Shown here piece by piece: positions 32,041 through 41,164 of a stretch of DNA of 64,000 bases. The DNA is from Nitrospira_D sp035465795 (GTDB taxonomy: Bacteria > Nitrospirota > Nitrospiria > Nitrospirales > Nitrospiraceae): contig NZ_JBMWAN010000005.1 of assembly GCF_049546785.1 (NCBI RefSeq), forward strand, positions 62,001-126,000, written 5' to 3'. The position numbers and the translations under genes were made by a program. The notes beneath the pieces are model-generated. The model did no database searches and had not been told where the DNA came from. It worked only from the letters and a program-made list of their open reading frames with translations. Positions within the stretch are counted from its first letter, which is position 1, and every line of letters starts with the position of its first letter.

Positions 32041-34983
32041 ATGACGTTGCCGCGCTTACTCGAACCGGCCATTCTCCGAATCGGCACCCACCTCTCCCGA
32101 CTTTCCGCCGGCCTCTCCCCGACTCTCTTTGACCGCCGTTGGTGGTCCCAGTCGGCCATCAATCTGGCGATGAAGGACCAGGCCTTTAAGGCCCACCTGT
32201 TCCATTTCATCGATGTGCTGCCGGCGGTCGCCGATGATGCGCGTGTCGTGTCCCTGGCCGAGGAATATTTTGGCCGGCTGGACGGAGACCTCTTCGGACT
32301 CCAGTGGGGGTTGAAGACGCTCGCATCGACCGGCCTCGGTGCGCGACTGACCGGTAAGGCGATCCGTCATCAAGTCCAGCAGATGGCAAGAATGTTCATC
32401 GTTGGAGCGACGGTAGAGGAGGCCGCACCGGCATTGTCCCGTTTGTGGAGCGAGGGGCGCGCCTGGTCCGTGGATCTTCTTGGCGAGGCCACCATCAGCG
32501 ACACCGAGGCGGATCACTACCGTAATCGCTGCCTGGACGCATTGACCGGGCTGGGTGAAGCGGTGGGCACATGGCCTCCCTCCCCGCTGCTGGAGCGGGA
32601 TCACCTCGGCTCATTGCCGCGGGCACAGCTGTCGCTCAAGATATCTGCGCTGACCTCGCGGCTGGATGCCATCGATCCGGAGGGCTGCTATCGCGGCGTG
32701 GCGTCCCGGCTTCGGCCCATCGTGGATCTCGCCGCAGCGAAATCCTGCGGATTGGTCTTCGATATGGAGCAGGCCGACACCAAAGACCTGCTCCTCTTGA
32801 TCTTCAAGCGATTGTTCGCCGAGCCGGCCTATCGCTCCTACCCGCATGCGGGCCTGGCGCTGCAAGCCTATCATCGCGCGACCGGACAGGACATTCAGGA
32901 CCTCCTGGCATGGGTGCGCACGCGCGGGACTCCCATCACGATCCGTCTCGTCAAGGGAGCCTATTGGGATTCTGATACGGTCCGGTATCGCCAAGCCGGA
33001 TGGCCCGTCCCGCTGTTTGAGCAGAAGGCCGAGACCGATGAGAACTATGAAGCGCTGATCCCTACGCTGCTGCAAGAGCCACAGCTCATCCGTCCTGCGT
33101 TCGGCACACACAATCTGCGCACGCTCGCGGTGATTGAGGCGGTCGCAGAGGCGCAGAAGCTTGCGCCGGAGACGCTGGAATATCAAATGATCTACGGCAT
33201 GGCCGAGCCGTTTCAGCAGGCGATGGTGACGCTCGGCCGCCGGGTGCGGCTCTATACCCCGGTGGGGCAATTGCTGCCGGGCATGGCATACCTGGTCCGG
33301 CGTCTGCTCGAAAATACGTCGAACGAATCGTTCTTGCGCAAAGAGTATGTGGAGTCGCAGTCCCTGCCGACGCTCCTATCACCCCCAGCGGTGATCCGTC
33401 ATCCGGGTGAGCAGAAACCGTCGAACGAGTTCAACAATGAACCGCACAGCGATTTCTCACGCCCGTCGGTTCGGACTGCCATGCATGACGCGATCGCCGC
33501 GGTGCGGTTGGACTTAGGACGCACATGGGAATCGGCCCCGAACGACCTCCGTCTCAGCGGCTCGTTGCTGGAGTCTCATAATCCGGCGCGGCCGGAGGAA
33601 GTCACCGCCTCTGTGCGTGCCGCGTTGGTAGCAGATGTGGATCCGGCGGTGCGCCTGGCCCTCTCCCGCAGTGAATCCTGGCATCGTCGCCCTGCAGCCG
33701 AACGGGCTGCCGTCATGCGGCGTGCGGCGGCCCTGATGCGCGAGCGGCGGTATGAACTCGCTGCCTGGGAAATCCTCGAGGTGGGAAAGCCATGGCGGGA
33801 AGCGGATGCAGACGTCGCCGAGGCCATCGACTTCCTTGAATTCTATGCGAGCCGGATGGATCGGCTGGCAGCACCGCTCAAGCTGGGAGACCGGCCCGGA
33901 GAACTCAACCACCGGGTCTATGGACCACGGGGCGTGGCGGCAGTCATCGCACCATGGAACTTTCCGCTCGCCATCCCTGCCGGCATGGTCGCGGCGGCAT
34001 TGGTCACCGGGAACACCGTCTTATTCAAGCCGTCAGAGCGCGCTTCGTTGATGGGCCGGTTGCTGACCGATATTTTGATGCAGGCCGGCATCCCGTCGGG
34101 CGCGTTGCTCTGTCTGCCTGGTGGACCAGAGATCGGACGGGCGCTGGTCGGTCGCCCGGAAGTCTCGACGGTGGCCTTCACCGGTTCAAAGGAGGTCGGG
34201 CTTCAGATCGTCGCCGGGGCAGCGACCATCCAGCCGGGACAACGACTGGTCACGCGGGTGATCGCGGAGATGGGGGGGAAGAATGCGATCATCGTGGATG
34301 ATACGGCGGATCTCGACGAAGCCATCCTGGGCGTGGTGTCCTCCTTCACTGGGTACGCGGGCCAGAAGTGCTCAGCCTGTTCGAGAGCCATTGTTCATGC
34401 GTCCGTGTATGAGCAATTCCTCTCTCGCCTGAAGGACGCCGTCGCGAGTCTCACGATCGGCGATCCGCTCGATCCCGGCACGCAGGTCGGTCCCGTGATC
34501 GACGCCAGAGCCAAACAACGTATCGAGGATTACATTGCGCTGGGACAACAGGAAGGCCGCCTTCTCCTGCGCCGCCCGACAGACGGGCCCGGCTATTTCG
34601 TCGGACCGACGGTCTTAGCGGATGTGACGATGCACCATCGCATCGCCCAGGAAGAAATATTCGGCCCGGTCCTGGCGGTGATGAAAGCAGCCGGCATGGA
34701 GGAGGCGATGGACCTGGCGAATTCGACGGCCTACGCCCTCACCGGCGGCGTCTATTCACGCAGCCCTGCGAACCTGGCGCTGGCGCGTGAGCGGTTCGAC
34801 GTGGGAAATCTCTATGTGAACCGGCCGATCACCGGGGCCTTGGTCGGCCGCCAGCCCTTCGGCGGCCATCGACTCTCAGGAGTGGGCGCGAAGGCGGGAG
34901 GAGACGACTACCTGACGCAATTCATGATCAGCCGGATCATCAGTGAAAATACCCTCCGGCGCGGGTTCGAGGCGGCTGACTGA
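32041..34983 (+). CDS. putA: Bifunctional proline dehydrogenase / glutamate-semialdehyde dehydrogenase
   Basis: A 980-residue short-form PutA that oxidises proline to glutamate in two linked steps. The N-terminal half is the FAD proline dehydrogenase barrel (LSLKISALTS; IRLVKGAYWDSDT; YTPVGQLLPGMAYLVRRLLE). The C-terminal half is an aldehyde dehydrogenase: APWNFPLAIP, TGSKEVGLQIV, the general-base Glu in VIAEMGGKNA and the nucleophile Cys in GQKCSACSR. There is no DNA-binding ribbon-helix-helix at the N-terminus, so it is not the repressor type. The ATG at 32041 follows GAGGGAA. Its last 108 bases overlap a gene on the opposite strand. Confidence 0.94.
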   Translation: MTLPRLLEPAILRIGTHLSRLSAGLSPTLFDRRWWSQSAINLAMKDQAFKAHLFHFIDVLPAVADDARVVSLAEEYFGRLDGDLFGLQWGLKTLASTGLGARLTGKAIRHQVQQMARMFIVGATVEEAAPALSRLWSEGRAWSVDLLGEATISDTEADHYRNRCLDALTGLGEAVGTWPPSPLLERDHLGSLPRAQLSLKISALTSRLDAIDPEGCYRGVASRLRPIVDLAAAKSCGLVFDMEQADTKDLLLLIFKRLFAEPAYRSYPHAGLALQAYHRATGQDIQDLLAWVRTRGTPITIRLVKGAYWDSDTVRYRQAGWPVPLFEQKAETDENYEALIPTLLQEPQLIRPAFGTHNLRTLAVIEAVAEAQKLAPETLEYQMIYGMAEPFQQAMVTLGRRVRLYTPVGQLLPGMAYLVRRLLENTSNESFLRKEYVESQSLPTLLSPPAVIRHPGEQKPSNEFNNEPHSDFSRPSVRTAMHDAIAAVRLDLGRTWESAPNDLRLSGSLLESHNPARPEEVTASVRAALVADVDPAVRLALSRSESWHRRPAAERAAVMRRAAALMRERRYELAAWEILEVGKPWREADADVAEAIDFLEFYASRMDRLAAPLKLGDRPGELNHRVYGPRGVAAVIAPWNFPLAIPAGMVAAALVTGNTVLFKPSERASLMGRLLTDILMQAGIPSGALLCLPGGPEIGRALVGRPEVSTVAFTGSKEVGLQIVAGAATIQPGQRLVTRVIAEMGGKNAIIVDDTADLDEAILGVVSSFTGYAGQKCSACSRAIVHASVYEQFLSRLKDAVASLTIGDPLDPGTQVGPVIDARAKQRIEDYIALGQQEGRLLLRRPTDGPGYFVGPTVLADVTMHHRIAQEEIFGPVLAVMKAAGMEEAMDLANSTAYALTGGVYSRSPANLALARERFDVGNLYVNRPITGALVGRQPFGGHRLSGVGAKAGGDDYLTQFMISRIISENTLRRGFEAAD

Positions 34984-35772
34984 GCCGCGCGCCGGCGCGA
35001 TGCGGTACTCTTCCAGTTCCTCCATAATCTCGGTCACGACCCCTCGATCTTCCTTTACGGCCGAGAGTTCCTGCCGCTCGACATATTTCACCAGCCCGAC
35101 CCCTTTGGCGAACCAGGCGGTCATCACATCGGTCCCGCGGGTGGACTTTTCGCCGCTCGACAGATGAATCTCCATCGTCATGCGCGCTTCCACCTTGACG
35201 GCATCTTGAAAGGTGCCGGCCGGAACCGTGACGCTTTCGCGCGCCACCACGCTGGTCCAGCCCTTCACATCCACGGTTTCATCGGTGCCGTCGCGATCCA
35301 TATCGGCGCCGAAGTCCAGCCCCGCGCGGTCGAACTGCTGAAAGGAGGACGGGGCCTTCATCGGAAACCGGACAATCTGATAGGGCGTGATTTGTTTTTC
35401 GAGCGGCGTGCCGGGATCGGACCCGTAATACACGATCCCCACCACATCGCGCCGGTAGTAACTGTCCGACGGTCCGTGGTTGCCGGGATTGCTGTCATGG
35501 AACACCGTGACCGTCATGCCGTTGAGGTTCTTGGTTCCGGTCACTTCAGACACATTCGCAAAATACTTGAGGTCGATAGTTTGGATCGGGCCTTCGGAAA
35601 TCTGTCCGCGATACTGCCAGCGATTGCCGATCTGGTCGGGAAAATAGTCGGCGGATTGGGCGATCGGCAAGGCCTCTTCAGCCGCAAAACAGGAGCGGCC
35701 ATCGACTGCTGCCGTGGCCACGAGCAGCCCTGTGAGAACCAATGCCGAGAATGTCCCTGGTATATGCCGCAT
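34876..35772 (-). CDS. Exported protein of unknown function
   Basis: A 298-residue protein with an N-terminal signal peptide (VLTGLLVATAAVDGRSCFA, cleavage near FAAEE). The mature part opens with DYFPDQIGNRWQYRGQ, a motif common in secreted beta-sheet domains of unknown role. It continues as alternating beta strands (VKVEARMTMEIHLSSGEK; TAWFAKGVGLVKYVER). GAGGGG precedes the ATG. The last 36 codons overlap the 3' end of putA on the other strand, so the C-terminus may be a late extension. No catalytic residues were recognised. Confidence 0.75.
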   Translation of the reverse strand: MRHIPGTFSALVLTGLLVATAAVDGRSCFAAEEALPIAQSADYFPDQIGNRWQYRGQISEGPIQTIDLKYFANVSEVTGTKNLNGMTVTVFHDSNPGNHGPSDSYYRRDVVGIVYYGSDPGTPLEKQITPYQIVRFPMKAPSSFQQFDRAGLDFGADMDRDGTDETVDVKGWTSVVARESVTVPAGTFQDAVKVEARMTMEIHLSSGEKSTRGTDVMTAWFAKGVGLVKYVERQELSAVKEDRGVVTEIMEELEEYRIAPARGSVSRLEPAPEGIFTDDPADHELRQVVVSSRLRAHS

Positions 35773-35920
35773 GCATCCCCTCCTCTGTTAAAAATGACCG
35801 TACCACAGGACTTACAGATGCAGCAAGGAGAGCCGCGGATCGATCCGTCCGGGCTTGCGTTGCGGAGAGGCTGCTTTCATAATCCCCTTCCCTATGGCTT
35901 CCCCCAAACGGACAGGCTCA

Positions 35921-36670
35921 ATGAAACGGAAATCCAGAGGAACGGGATCGGCACGCCCTTCCGTCCTGGTGACCGGCGCGTCAGGCGGCATCGGGCGGGC
36001 TGTGTGCCGGGCCTTTGCCGCATCCGGCTGGTACGTCGGCGTACACTACCATGGCAGAAAGGCCGAGGCGGAAAGGACCTTGCGCGCGGTTCTGGTCACG
36101 GGAGGAACCGGCGCTCTCTATGAGGCTGATATCCGGGAAGCTGAACCAGTTCGCCGCATGGTCGACGCCTTCTGCCGGCAAGCGCCTCCACCCTATGCCT
36201 TCATCTGCAATGCCGGTGTCGCAGCGAGCAGCCTTCTGTTGCGCCAATCGGACGACCAGTGGGCCGATCTGGTGCGGACGAATCTGACCGGCACCTTTCA
36301 CTGCCTGCAGGCGATGGCGCCTCCCCTACTGGCTCAAGGCGGCGGGTCGATCGTCGTGATCGGCTCGCATGCGGGATTTAGCGGATCAACCGGACAAGCG
36401 GCCTATGCTTCATCGAAAGCCGGCTTGCTTGGATTGGTGAAGTCGGCCGCACAGGAATGGGGTCCGCAGGACGTGCGGGTGAATCTGGTGTTGCCTGGCT
36501 GGCAGCAGACCGGTATGTGCGAAGGCCTGAAGCTCGACGAGCGTGACTGGCAAGACCATACACTCCGCCGGCCGCCGGCGCTTGAAGAAGTCGCGCGAAC
36601 AATTGTCTACCTGTCTCAGCTAAAGGATGTGTCAGGCCAGGTCTGGAATTGCGATAGCCGGCTCTTATAG
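35921..36670 (+). CDS. Short-chain dehydrogenase/reductase (FabG-like)
   Basis: About 249 residues with an NAD(P)-binding Rossmann fold: VLVTGASGGIGRAV, then ICNAGVAASS and the catalytic Ser-Tyr-Lys set (IGSHAGF; YASSKAG). This is the classical SDR pattern closest to 3-oxoacyl-ACP reductases, though the substrate cannot be fixed. The end VSGQVWNCDSRLL replaces the usual GQ-x-x-DGG, so it is not a standard FabG. Start is uncertain: ATG 35921 (GGACAGG upstream) is preferred to 35894. It is followed by bioD about 85 bases on; a role in pimeloyl/biotin synthesis is conceivable by position. Confidence 0.85.
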   Translation: MKRKSRGTGSARPSVLVTGASGGIGRAVCRAFAASGWYVGVHYHGRKAEAERTLRAVLVTGGTGALYEADIREAEPVRRMVDAFCRQAPPPYAFICNAGVAASSLLLRQSDDQWADLVRTNLTGTFHCLQAMAPPLLAQGGGSIVVIGSHAGFSGSTGQAAYASSKAGLLGLVKSAAQEWGPQDVRVNLVLPGWQQTGMCEGLKLDERDWQDHTLRRPPALEEVARTIVYLSQLKDVSGQVWNCDSRLL

Positions 36671-36755
36671 GCGAGTGGCACGGGACAAGAGGCAATGGGC
36701 GGGAAGAATCTTCGCCCTCGCCTCTAGCCCATATATGACAGGAACGAAGAATTCG

Positions 36756-37505
36756 ATGAAAGGCCATAAATATATCACAGCCGAAATGTTCATCACGGGG
36801 ACCGATACAGCGGTCGGCAAAACGCTCGTGACTGCGGCTCTTGCCCAGAGCTTGAAAGAAAGAGGGCTTGATGTCGGGGTGATGAAGCCGGTCGAAACCG
36901 GCGTGGTGAAGGGCCGCCCCTCCGATGCCGATCGTCTTAAGCGAGCGGCGCATGTCTTGGATTCGCTCGAACTCGTCAGGCCCTATGCCTTCCGGCTTCC
37001 AATTGCTCCGCTCGATGCGGCGAGGACGGAGCGGAGAACGATCAAGCTCCATACCATCATGCGAGCCTATCGCGAGTTGCAAGCGCAGCACGATCTTCTC
37101 CTCGTCGAAGGCGTGGGCGGTGTGCATGTGCCGATTACCCCAAGGGCCGATGTGCTCGATCTGATCGAGACGATGAAGGTGCCGGTCCTTGTCGTCGGGC
37201 GATCCGGGCTAGGCGGAGTGAATCACGCCCTGCTCACGCTCAACGCCTTACGCGAGCGAAAGGTTACGATCCTCGCCTTGGTACTGAATCGGACAACGCC
37301 GGCAAAGGCCGCTATGGCACAACGCCAGGAACGTTCGACTGCAAGTCTGCTACGAGAAGCTGCCGGAGTACCCGTGATCGGACCACTCCCCTACTTGTCC
37401 GGCTTGGATGCGCGATTCGAACGAGCGGTAGAGAAGTTGGCAGCGAGGAGCGAGATGAAGAAGCTTACGAAGCTGGTGCTGGCATCTGCGAGAGGAAGTC
37501 GCTAA
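36756..37505 (+). CDS. bioD: Dethiobiotin synthetase
   Basis: A 249-residue enzyme that closes the ureido ring of dethiobiotin with ATP and CO2. The P-loop is FITGTDTAVGKTLVTAALAQ. VMKPVETGV binds substrate and LLVEGVGGVHVPI is the second conserved loop. Several in-frame ATGs exist (36735, 36756, 36786); 36756 is preferred because GGAACGAAG precedes it. No other biotin genes are adjacent, but the biotin-dependent AccB/AccC are encoded at 39-41 kb. The 3' end overlaps thiE on the opposite strand by 41 bases. Confidence 0.9.
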   Translation: MKGHKYITAEMFITGTDTAVGKTLVTAALAQSLKERGLDVGVMKPVETGVVKGRPSDADRLKRAAHVLDSLELVRPYAFRLPIAPLDAARTERRTIKLHTIMRAYRELQAQHDLLLVEGVGGVHVPITPRADVLDLIETMKVPVLVVGRSGLGGVNHALLTLNALRERKVTILALVLNRTTPAKAAMAQRQERSTASLLREAAGVPVIGPLPYLSGLDARFERAVEKLAARSEMKKLTKLVLASARGSR

Positions 37506-38112
37506 CTGCGCGTTTGATATCCGGTGCTTTCAGAATGGCCGAGATGACGGCGACGCCGTTGGCCCCCGCGCGCATTACCTCCCCTAAGTTCTCCACTGTA
37601 ATCCCGCCGATGGCGAAGATCGGTAGCGATGTAAGCCCAAGGATCGCCCGGAGCCCCTCGATGCCCACCACCGGATCGTGATCTTGTTTTGATCCCGGCT
37701 TAAAGATGGGGCCGAAGCCAAGATAGTCCGGCTTCCCGGCACTCGCGGCCCGGACTTGCGCCGGGTTGTGTGTTGAGATCCCGATCAACTTGTCCGGTCC
37801 CATGACCTTTCGCGCAAGATCCAGCGGCAGATCCCCTTGTCCCAGGTGCACTCCGTCCGCATCCACCGCTAGAGCCAGATCGCAGCGATCGTTGACGATA
37901 AAGAGCACGCCCAACTCAGCAGCAAGGTTCCTCAGCGGCAGAGCCTCTTCATAGGCCTCCTTCATCGAGGAGGTCTTATTGCGATACTGAAAGATCGTGG
38001 CTCCTGCCTTGGTTGTATCCCGAAGGATATCGACCAGAGAACGATCAGGACAGACGGAGGGGTCAAGGATGACGTACAGGCTGCTCAGTCTCGATCGGTT
38101 CGGGAAAGTCAT
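37465..38112 (-). CDS. thiE: Thiamine phosphate synthase
   Basis: A 215-residue TIM-barrel enzyme that joins HMP-pyrophosphate and thiazole phosphate. Conserved parts are IFQYRNKTSS (QxR/K), FIVNDRCDLALAVDADGVHL, the HLGQGDLP loop, DYLGFGPIFKPGSKQ and FAIGGI. The start is placed at ATG 38112 (MTFPNRS); an in-frame TTG lies just upstream. No TPP riboswitch was recognised in the short upstream region. It overlaps the end of bioD tail-to-tail. Confidence 0.92.
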   Translation of the reverse strand: MTFPNRSRLSSLYVILDPSVCPDRSLVDILRDTTKAGATIFQYRNKTSSMKEAYEEALPLRNLAAELGVLFIVNDRCDLALAVDADGVHLGQGDLPLDLARKVMGPDKLIGISTHNPAQVRAASAGKPDYLGFGPIFKPGSKQDHDPVVGIEGLRAILGLTSLPIFAIGGITVENLGEVMRAGANGVAVISAILKAPDIKRAVSDFLSQMPAPAS

Positions 38113-38121
38113 AGGTGGCAA

Positions 38122-38476
38122 ATTGTAGCGCGGTTCGCTTGTCTAAGACTAGCGCAGGACATGAAATGCTTGACCGGAGACCGATAGTACGATGTGGAGA
38201 CAAAAATCGCGAATTGTGTACAAAAAGCGATTCACGGCTGGCCTGGGTTGAGCGCCTGTTGTTGACATGTTTCCGACTGTCACTCGACCGTTCCTGTCAG
38301 GCAGAGTCGGAATATTATGATTCATGTGGGTTTGAGGAGGTCGGCCAAGAGGCATCTCCGGGGATTGGAAATTTTCTTGATGGCACTCTCTTTGCTCAAG
38401 GAAGAGGGCTCTCGAATGCACATGTCTTTTTCATTGGAATGTGGACGGTGAACCAATTCACTACTGAGGAGGATCT
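38122..38476. other. Intergenic region without a recognisable gene
   Basis: About 355 bases between divergent thiE and the glycine-zipper gene. A TTGACA (38262-38267) is present but no good -10 hexamer follows at 16-18 bases. GAGGAGGA directly precedes the next ATG. A long frame through this region is not coding in character. Confidence 0.45.
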
Positions 38477-38971
38477 ATGGCAGACAGCAACATCACGATC
38501 AATTTATGGAAGCTCTCAACCATCGGGTTGCTAGGCATCGGCGCGACGGTATTGGTGACCACCTTCGTGCTGGGCCAGAAACATTCCGTGGAGACGGGGC
38601 TGGAAGCCAAAGTTCAGCCACAGACTGCCCCGGCGCAGAAGGTTCAACGAGCGAGTAATTCCACCGAACATGCAAGGCCTTCACAAACTGTGATTGAAGC
38701 TTGCAATAGATACGCGAATGAGCAAATGACCGACAAAACGACCGAAGTCGCAAAGGATGCGGGAATCGGTGCCGTCCTTGGCGCTGCGGTGGGCGCAGCC
38801 GGCGGTGCGATCGCAGATGGAGGGAAAGGAGCCGGCAAAGGTGCGGCGATCGGCGGCATCGTCGGCGCGACCGGCGGCACGCTCTACGGCCTGAACGAAA
38901 ATAAAACGAGCGACGAACGATACAAAGTCCTGTACACCTCCTGCCTGCGTTCCAAAGGCTATTCCGCCTAA
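38477..38971 (+). CDS. Glycine-zipper protein with N-terminal membrane helix
   Basis: A 164-residue protein. One membrane helix or uncleaved signal (LSTIGLLGIGATVLVTTFVL, about 14-33) is followed by a polar Gln/Ser linker and a glycine-zipper region from about residue 95 (GIGAVLGAAVGAAGGAIADG and GAAIGGIVGATGG), which can pack as membrane-inserting helices. Cys residues near 75 and at CLRSKGYSA near the end could pair. Similar proteins are cell-envelope or outer-membrane lipoprotein-like factors; the role here is unknown. GGAGGAT gives a strong ribosome-binding site. Confidence 0.75.
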   Translation: MADSNITINLWKLSTIGLLGIGATVLVTTFVLGQKHSVETGLEAKVQPQTAPAQKVQRASNSTEHARPSQTVIEACNRYANEQMTDKTTEVAKDAGIGAVLGAAVGAAGGAIADGGKGAGKGAAIGGIVGATGGTLYGLNENKTSDERYKVLYTSCLRSKGYSA

Positions 38972-38995
38972 TCGTTTCCCTCTCTCACGGGTAGA

Positions 38996-39036
38996 GCGGC
39001 AACGGGGAATGAACCGGTCAGGGGCTCCGTTGCCGC
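38996..39036 (+). terminator. Inverted repeat after the glycine-zipper gene
   Basis: GCGGCAACGG (38996-39005) and CCGTTGCCGC (39027-39036) form a perfect ten-base stem with a 21-base loop that itself contains ACCGGT. There is no U-run. It is a possible terminator or protein-binding site between converging genes. Confidence 0.4.
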
Positions 39037-39220
39037 GCGCAGGGTTCTGGTTAGCGGAAAGCGTCCTCGTATAAACCGCCAGACAACGCAAGTATCTCTG
39101 AGACAGAGTCGCTCTCTCATCTCATTCTTCCTGGCCCGGTGCAATCTATCGACTGCCGGTTTGGATGAAATATCCAGAAAGAAGACGGAGAACACCCGCT
39201 GCTGTAGATAGCTAGGCGGG

Positions 39221-40561
39221 TCAGCTCGCCAGGAACCGTTCCAGGAATGTCGTGGAGACATGGCCCTTTTGGAAGTCGGGGTCGTCGAGGATGCGGCGGT
39301 GAAGCGGAATGGTGGTCTTGATGCCTTCGATGACGAATTCGTCGAGGGCGCGGCGCATACGGGCCATGGATTCCTGCCGGTCTCGGCCGTGCGTAATGAG
39401 CTTGGCGATCATCGAGTCGTAGTGCGGGGCCACGACGGCGCCGGTTTCCATGACGGAATCGACGCGCACACCGAACCCGCCCGGCGGGCTGTACTTGGTG
39501 ATGGTCCCCGGAGACGGGGTGAACTTCTCCGGATCTTCGGCGTTGATTCGGCATTCCATGCTATGGCCGTTCATGACAACGTCTTGCTGCCGGATGGTCA
39601 GGGGAAGACCGGCCGCCAGGCGGATCTGCTCCTTGATGAGGTCGATGCCCGTGACCATTTCGGTGATCGGATGCTCGACCTGGATGCGGGTGTTCACTTC
39701 CATGAAGAAGAAGTTGCGGTCCTTGTCGAGGAGAAACTCGACGGTCCCGACGTTCCGGTAATGCGCCGCCTTGACGGCCTCGACAGCCACCCGCCCCATT
39801 TCTTTTCGCAGTTTTTCATCCACCGCCGGCGACGGGGTTTCTTCCAGGAGCTTCTGGTGCCGCCGCTGGATGGAACAATCCCGCTCGCCCAGGTGGATGA
39901 CGTGGCCGCGATGGTCGGCCATGACCTGTACTTCGATATGGCGCGGTTCGAGAAAATAGCGTTCGAGATAGACGCTTTCATTCCCGAATGTGGATTTGGC
40001 TTCGGCCTGTGCAGCTTGGAATGCGCGGGCCAGGTCTTCGGCTTTGTTGACGACGCGCATACCGCGTCCGCCCCCGCCGGCTGTGGCCTTGATAATGACG
40101 GGAAAGCCGATCTTCTGCGCGGCCTGCAGGGCCTCTTCTTCACTCTTGAGTTGACCCGGGCTGCCGGGCGTGACGGGAAGGCCGCGCTTCATCACAATTT
40201 CGCGGGCCTTGGCTTTGTCGCCCAGCATAGCGATGTTCTCAGACGAGGGGCCGATGAATTTGATGCCGATGGATTCGCACACTTCGGCAAAGTGGGCATT
40301 CTCGGACAAGAATCCATAGCCTGGATGGATGGCGTCGGCGCCGGTGATTTCAGCGGCGCTCAGGACGTTCGGAATATTCCGGTAGCTCAGGGCGGCTTCT
40401 GCCGGCCCCACGCACACTTTTTCGTCGGCCGCGCGCACGTGCAGACTCGCGGCATCGGCCTCCGAATGGATGGCGACCGTCTTGATGCCGAGTTCCTTGC
40501 AGGCGCGGATCACCCGCAGGGCGATCTCTCCACGATTCGCAATAAGGACTTTCTTGAACAC
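39221..40561 (-). CDS. accC: Biotin carboxylase subunit of acetyl-CoA carboxylase
   Basis: A 446-residue ATP-grasp enzyme that carboxylates biotin on AccB. It has the N-terminal KVLIANRGEIALRVIRACKE, the glycine-rich ATP loop KATAGGGGRGMR, and the catalytic region MEVNTRIQVEHPITEMVTG. The length is normal (E. coli 449). It is the last gene of a long minus-strand run and follows accB by 33 bases. The long frame on the opposite strand is a shadow. Acetyl-CoA carboxylation starts fatty-acid synthesis; the carboxyltransferase genes are not in the window. Confidence 0.96.
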   Translation of the reverse strand: MFKKVLIANRGEIALRVIRACKELGIKTVAIHSEADAASLHVRAADEKVCVGPAEAALSYRNIPNVLSAAEITGADAIHPGYGFLSENAHFAEVCESIGIKFIGPSSENIAMLGDKAKAREIVMKRGLPVTPGSPGQLKSEEEALQAAQKIGFPVIIKATAGGGGRGMRVVNKAEDLARAFQAAQAEAKSTFGNESVYLERYFLEPRHIEVQVMADHRGHVIHLGERDCSIQRRHQKLLEETPSPAVDEKLRKEMGRVAVEAVKAAHYRNVGTVEFLLDKDRNFFFMEVNTRIQVEHPITEMVTGIDLIKEQIRLAAGLPLTIRQQDVVMNGHSMECRINAEDPEKFTPSPGTITKYSPPGGFGVRVDSVMETGAVVAPHYDSMIAKLITHGRDRQESMARMRRALDEFVIEGIKTTIPLHRRILDDPDFQKGHVSTTFLERFLAS

Positions 40562-40594
40562 GCAGTGGCTCCGATGTGGCTTGGATGAGGCGGT

Positions 40595-41164
40595 CTACTG
40601 GGTAGCTTTCGGATCGATGAGGAAGAGCGCCTGGCCGTACTCGACCGACTTGGTGCTTTCGGCCAGGATCTTGACGATGCGCCCGTCCGTTTCGGATTCG
40701 ATCTCGTTCATGAGCTTCATCGCTTCGACGATGCAGAGGACCTGCCCCTTCTTCACGTAGTCGCCCTCTTCGACATAGGGATCGGCGTCGGGGGACGGAG
40801 ACCGATAGAAGGTGCCGACGATCGGCGAAGTAATTGTCATCATCCCGGCCGTCTCTTCGGCCGACGGCCCGGCGGAGGAGCCTGGCTGGGTCGATTGTTG
40901 TGATGATACCGGCGCGGATTCCTGAACAGAGGACGTCACGGTCTTGACGCCGACTTCGTGCCGGACCCTGATGCGGACACCCTGCCGCTCAAGTTCCAAC
41001 TCGGTCAGATTATTCCGGCGGAGCAGATCGATGAGGTCCTGAATCTGCTTGGTTTGATTCCCCGTGAGCAACGCATCGGATGCCGCCTGCCCACCGGGAA
41101 AGGTCTGCGGCAGAATAATCGGACGGCCCTGTTTCTTTGAACGTGTCGGCCGCCGCGTGCTCAC
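40595..41164 (-). CDS. accB: Biotin carboxyl carrier protein
   Basis: A 189-residue carrier of the acetyl-CoA carboxylase complex. The biotin attachment motif is EAMKLMNE with Lys150, in the C-terminal biotinyl domain beginning near TSPIVGTFYRSPSPDADPYV. The middle is a Ser/Gln/Pro-rich flexible linker. The N-terminus is ~30 residues longer than in E. coli (RRPTRSKKQGRP...). The GTG start overlaps the efp stop (GTGA), so AccB and EF-P translation are coupled, an arrangement common in many bacteria. Confidence 0.93.
   Translation of the reverse strand: MSTRRPTRSKKQGRPIILPQTFPGGQAASDALLTGNQTKQIQDLIDLLRRNNLTELELERQGVRIRVRHEVGVKTVTSSVQESAPVSSQQSTQPGSSAGPSAEETAGMMTITSPIVGTFYRSPSPDADPYVEEGDYVKKGQVLCIVEAMKLMNEIESETDGRIVKILAESTKSVEYGQALFLIDPKATQ

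Noticed and set aside
38262..38290. TTGACA as a promoter for the glycine-zipper gene
   Set aside because: No acceptable -10 hexamer 16-18 bases downstream.
37465..38476. TPP riboswitch near thiE
   Set aside because: The conserved CUGAGA and ACCUGA-type cores were not found upstream of thiE.
39260..40588. 442-codon plus-strand frame
   Set aside because: It is antisense to accC; high G+C makes long mirror frames, and the minus-strand product is clear.
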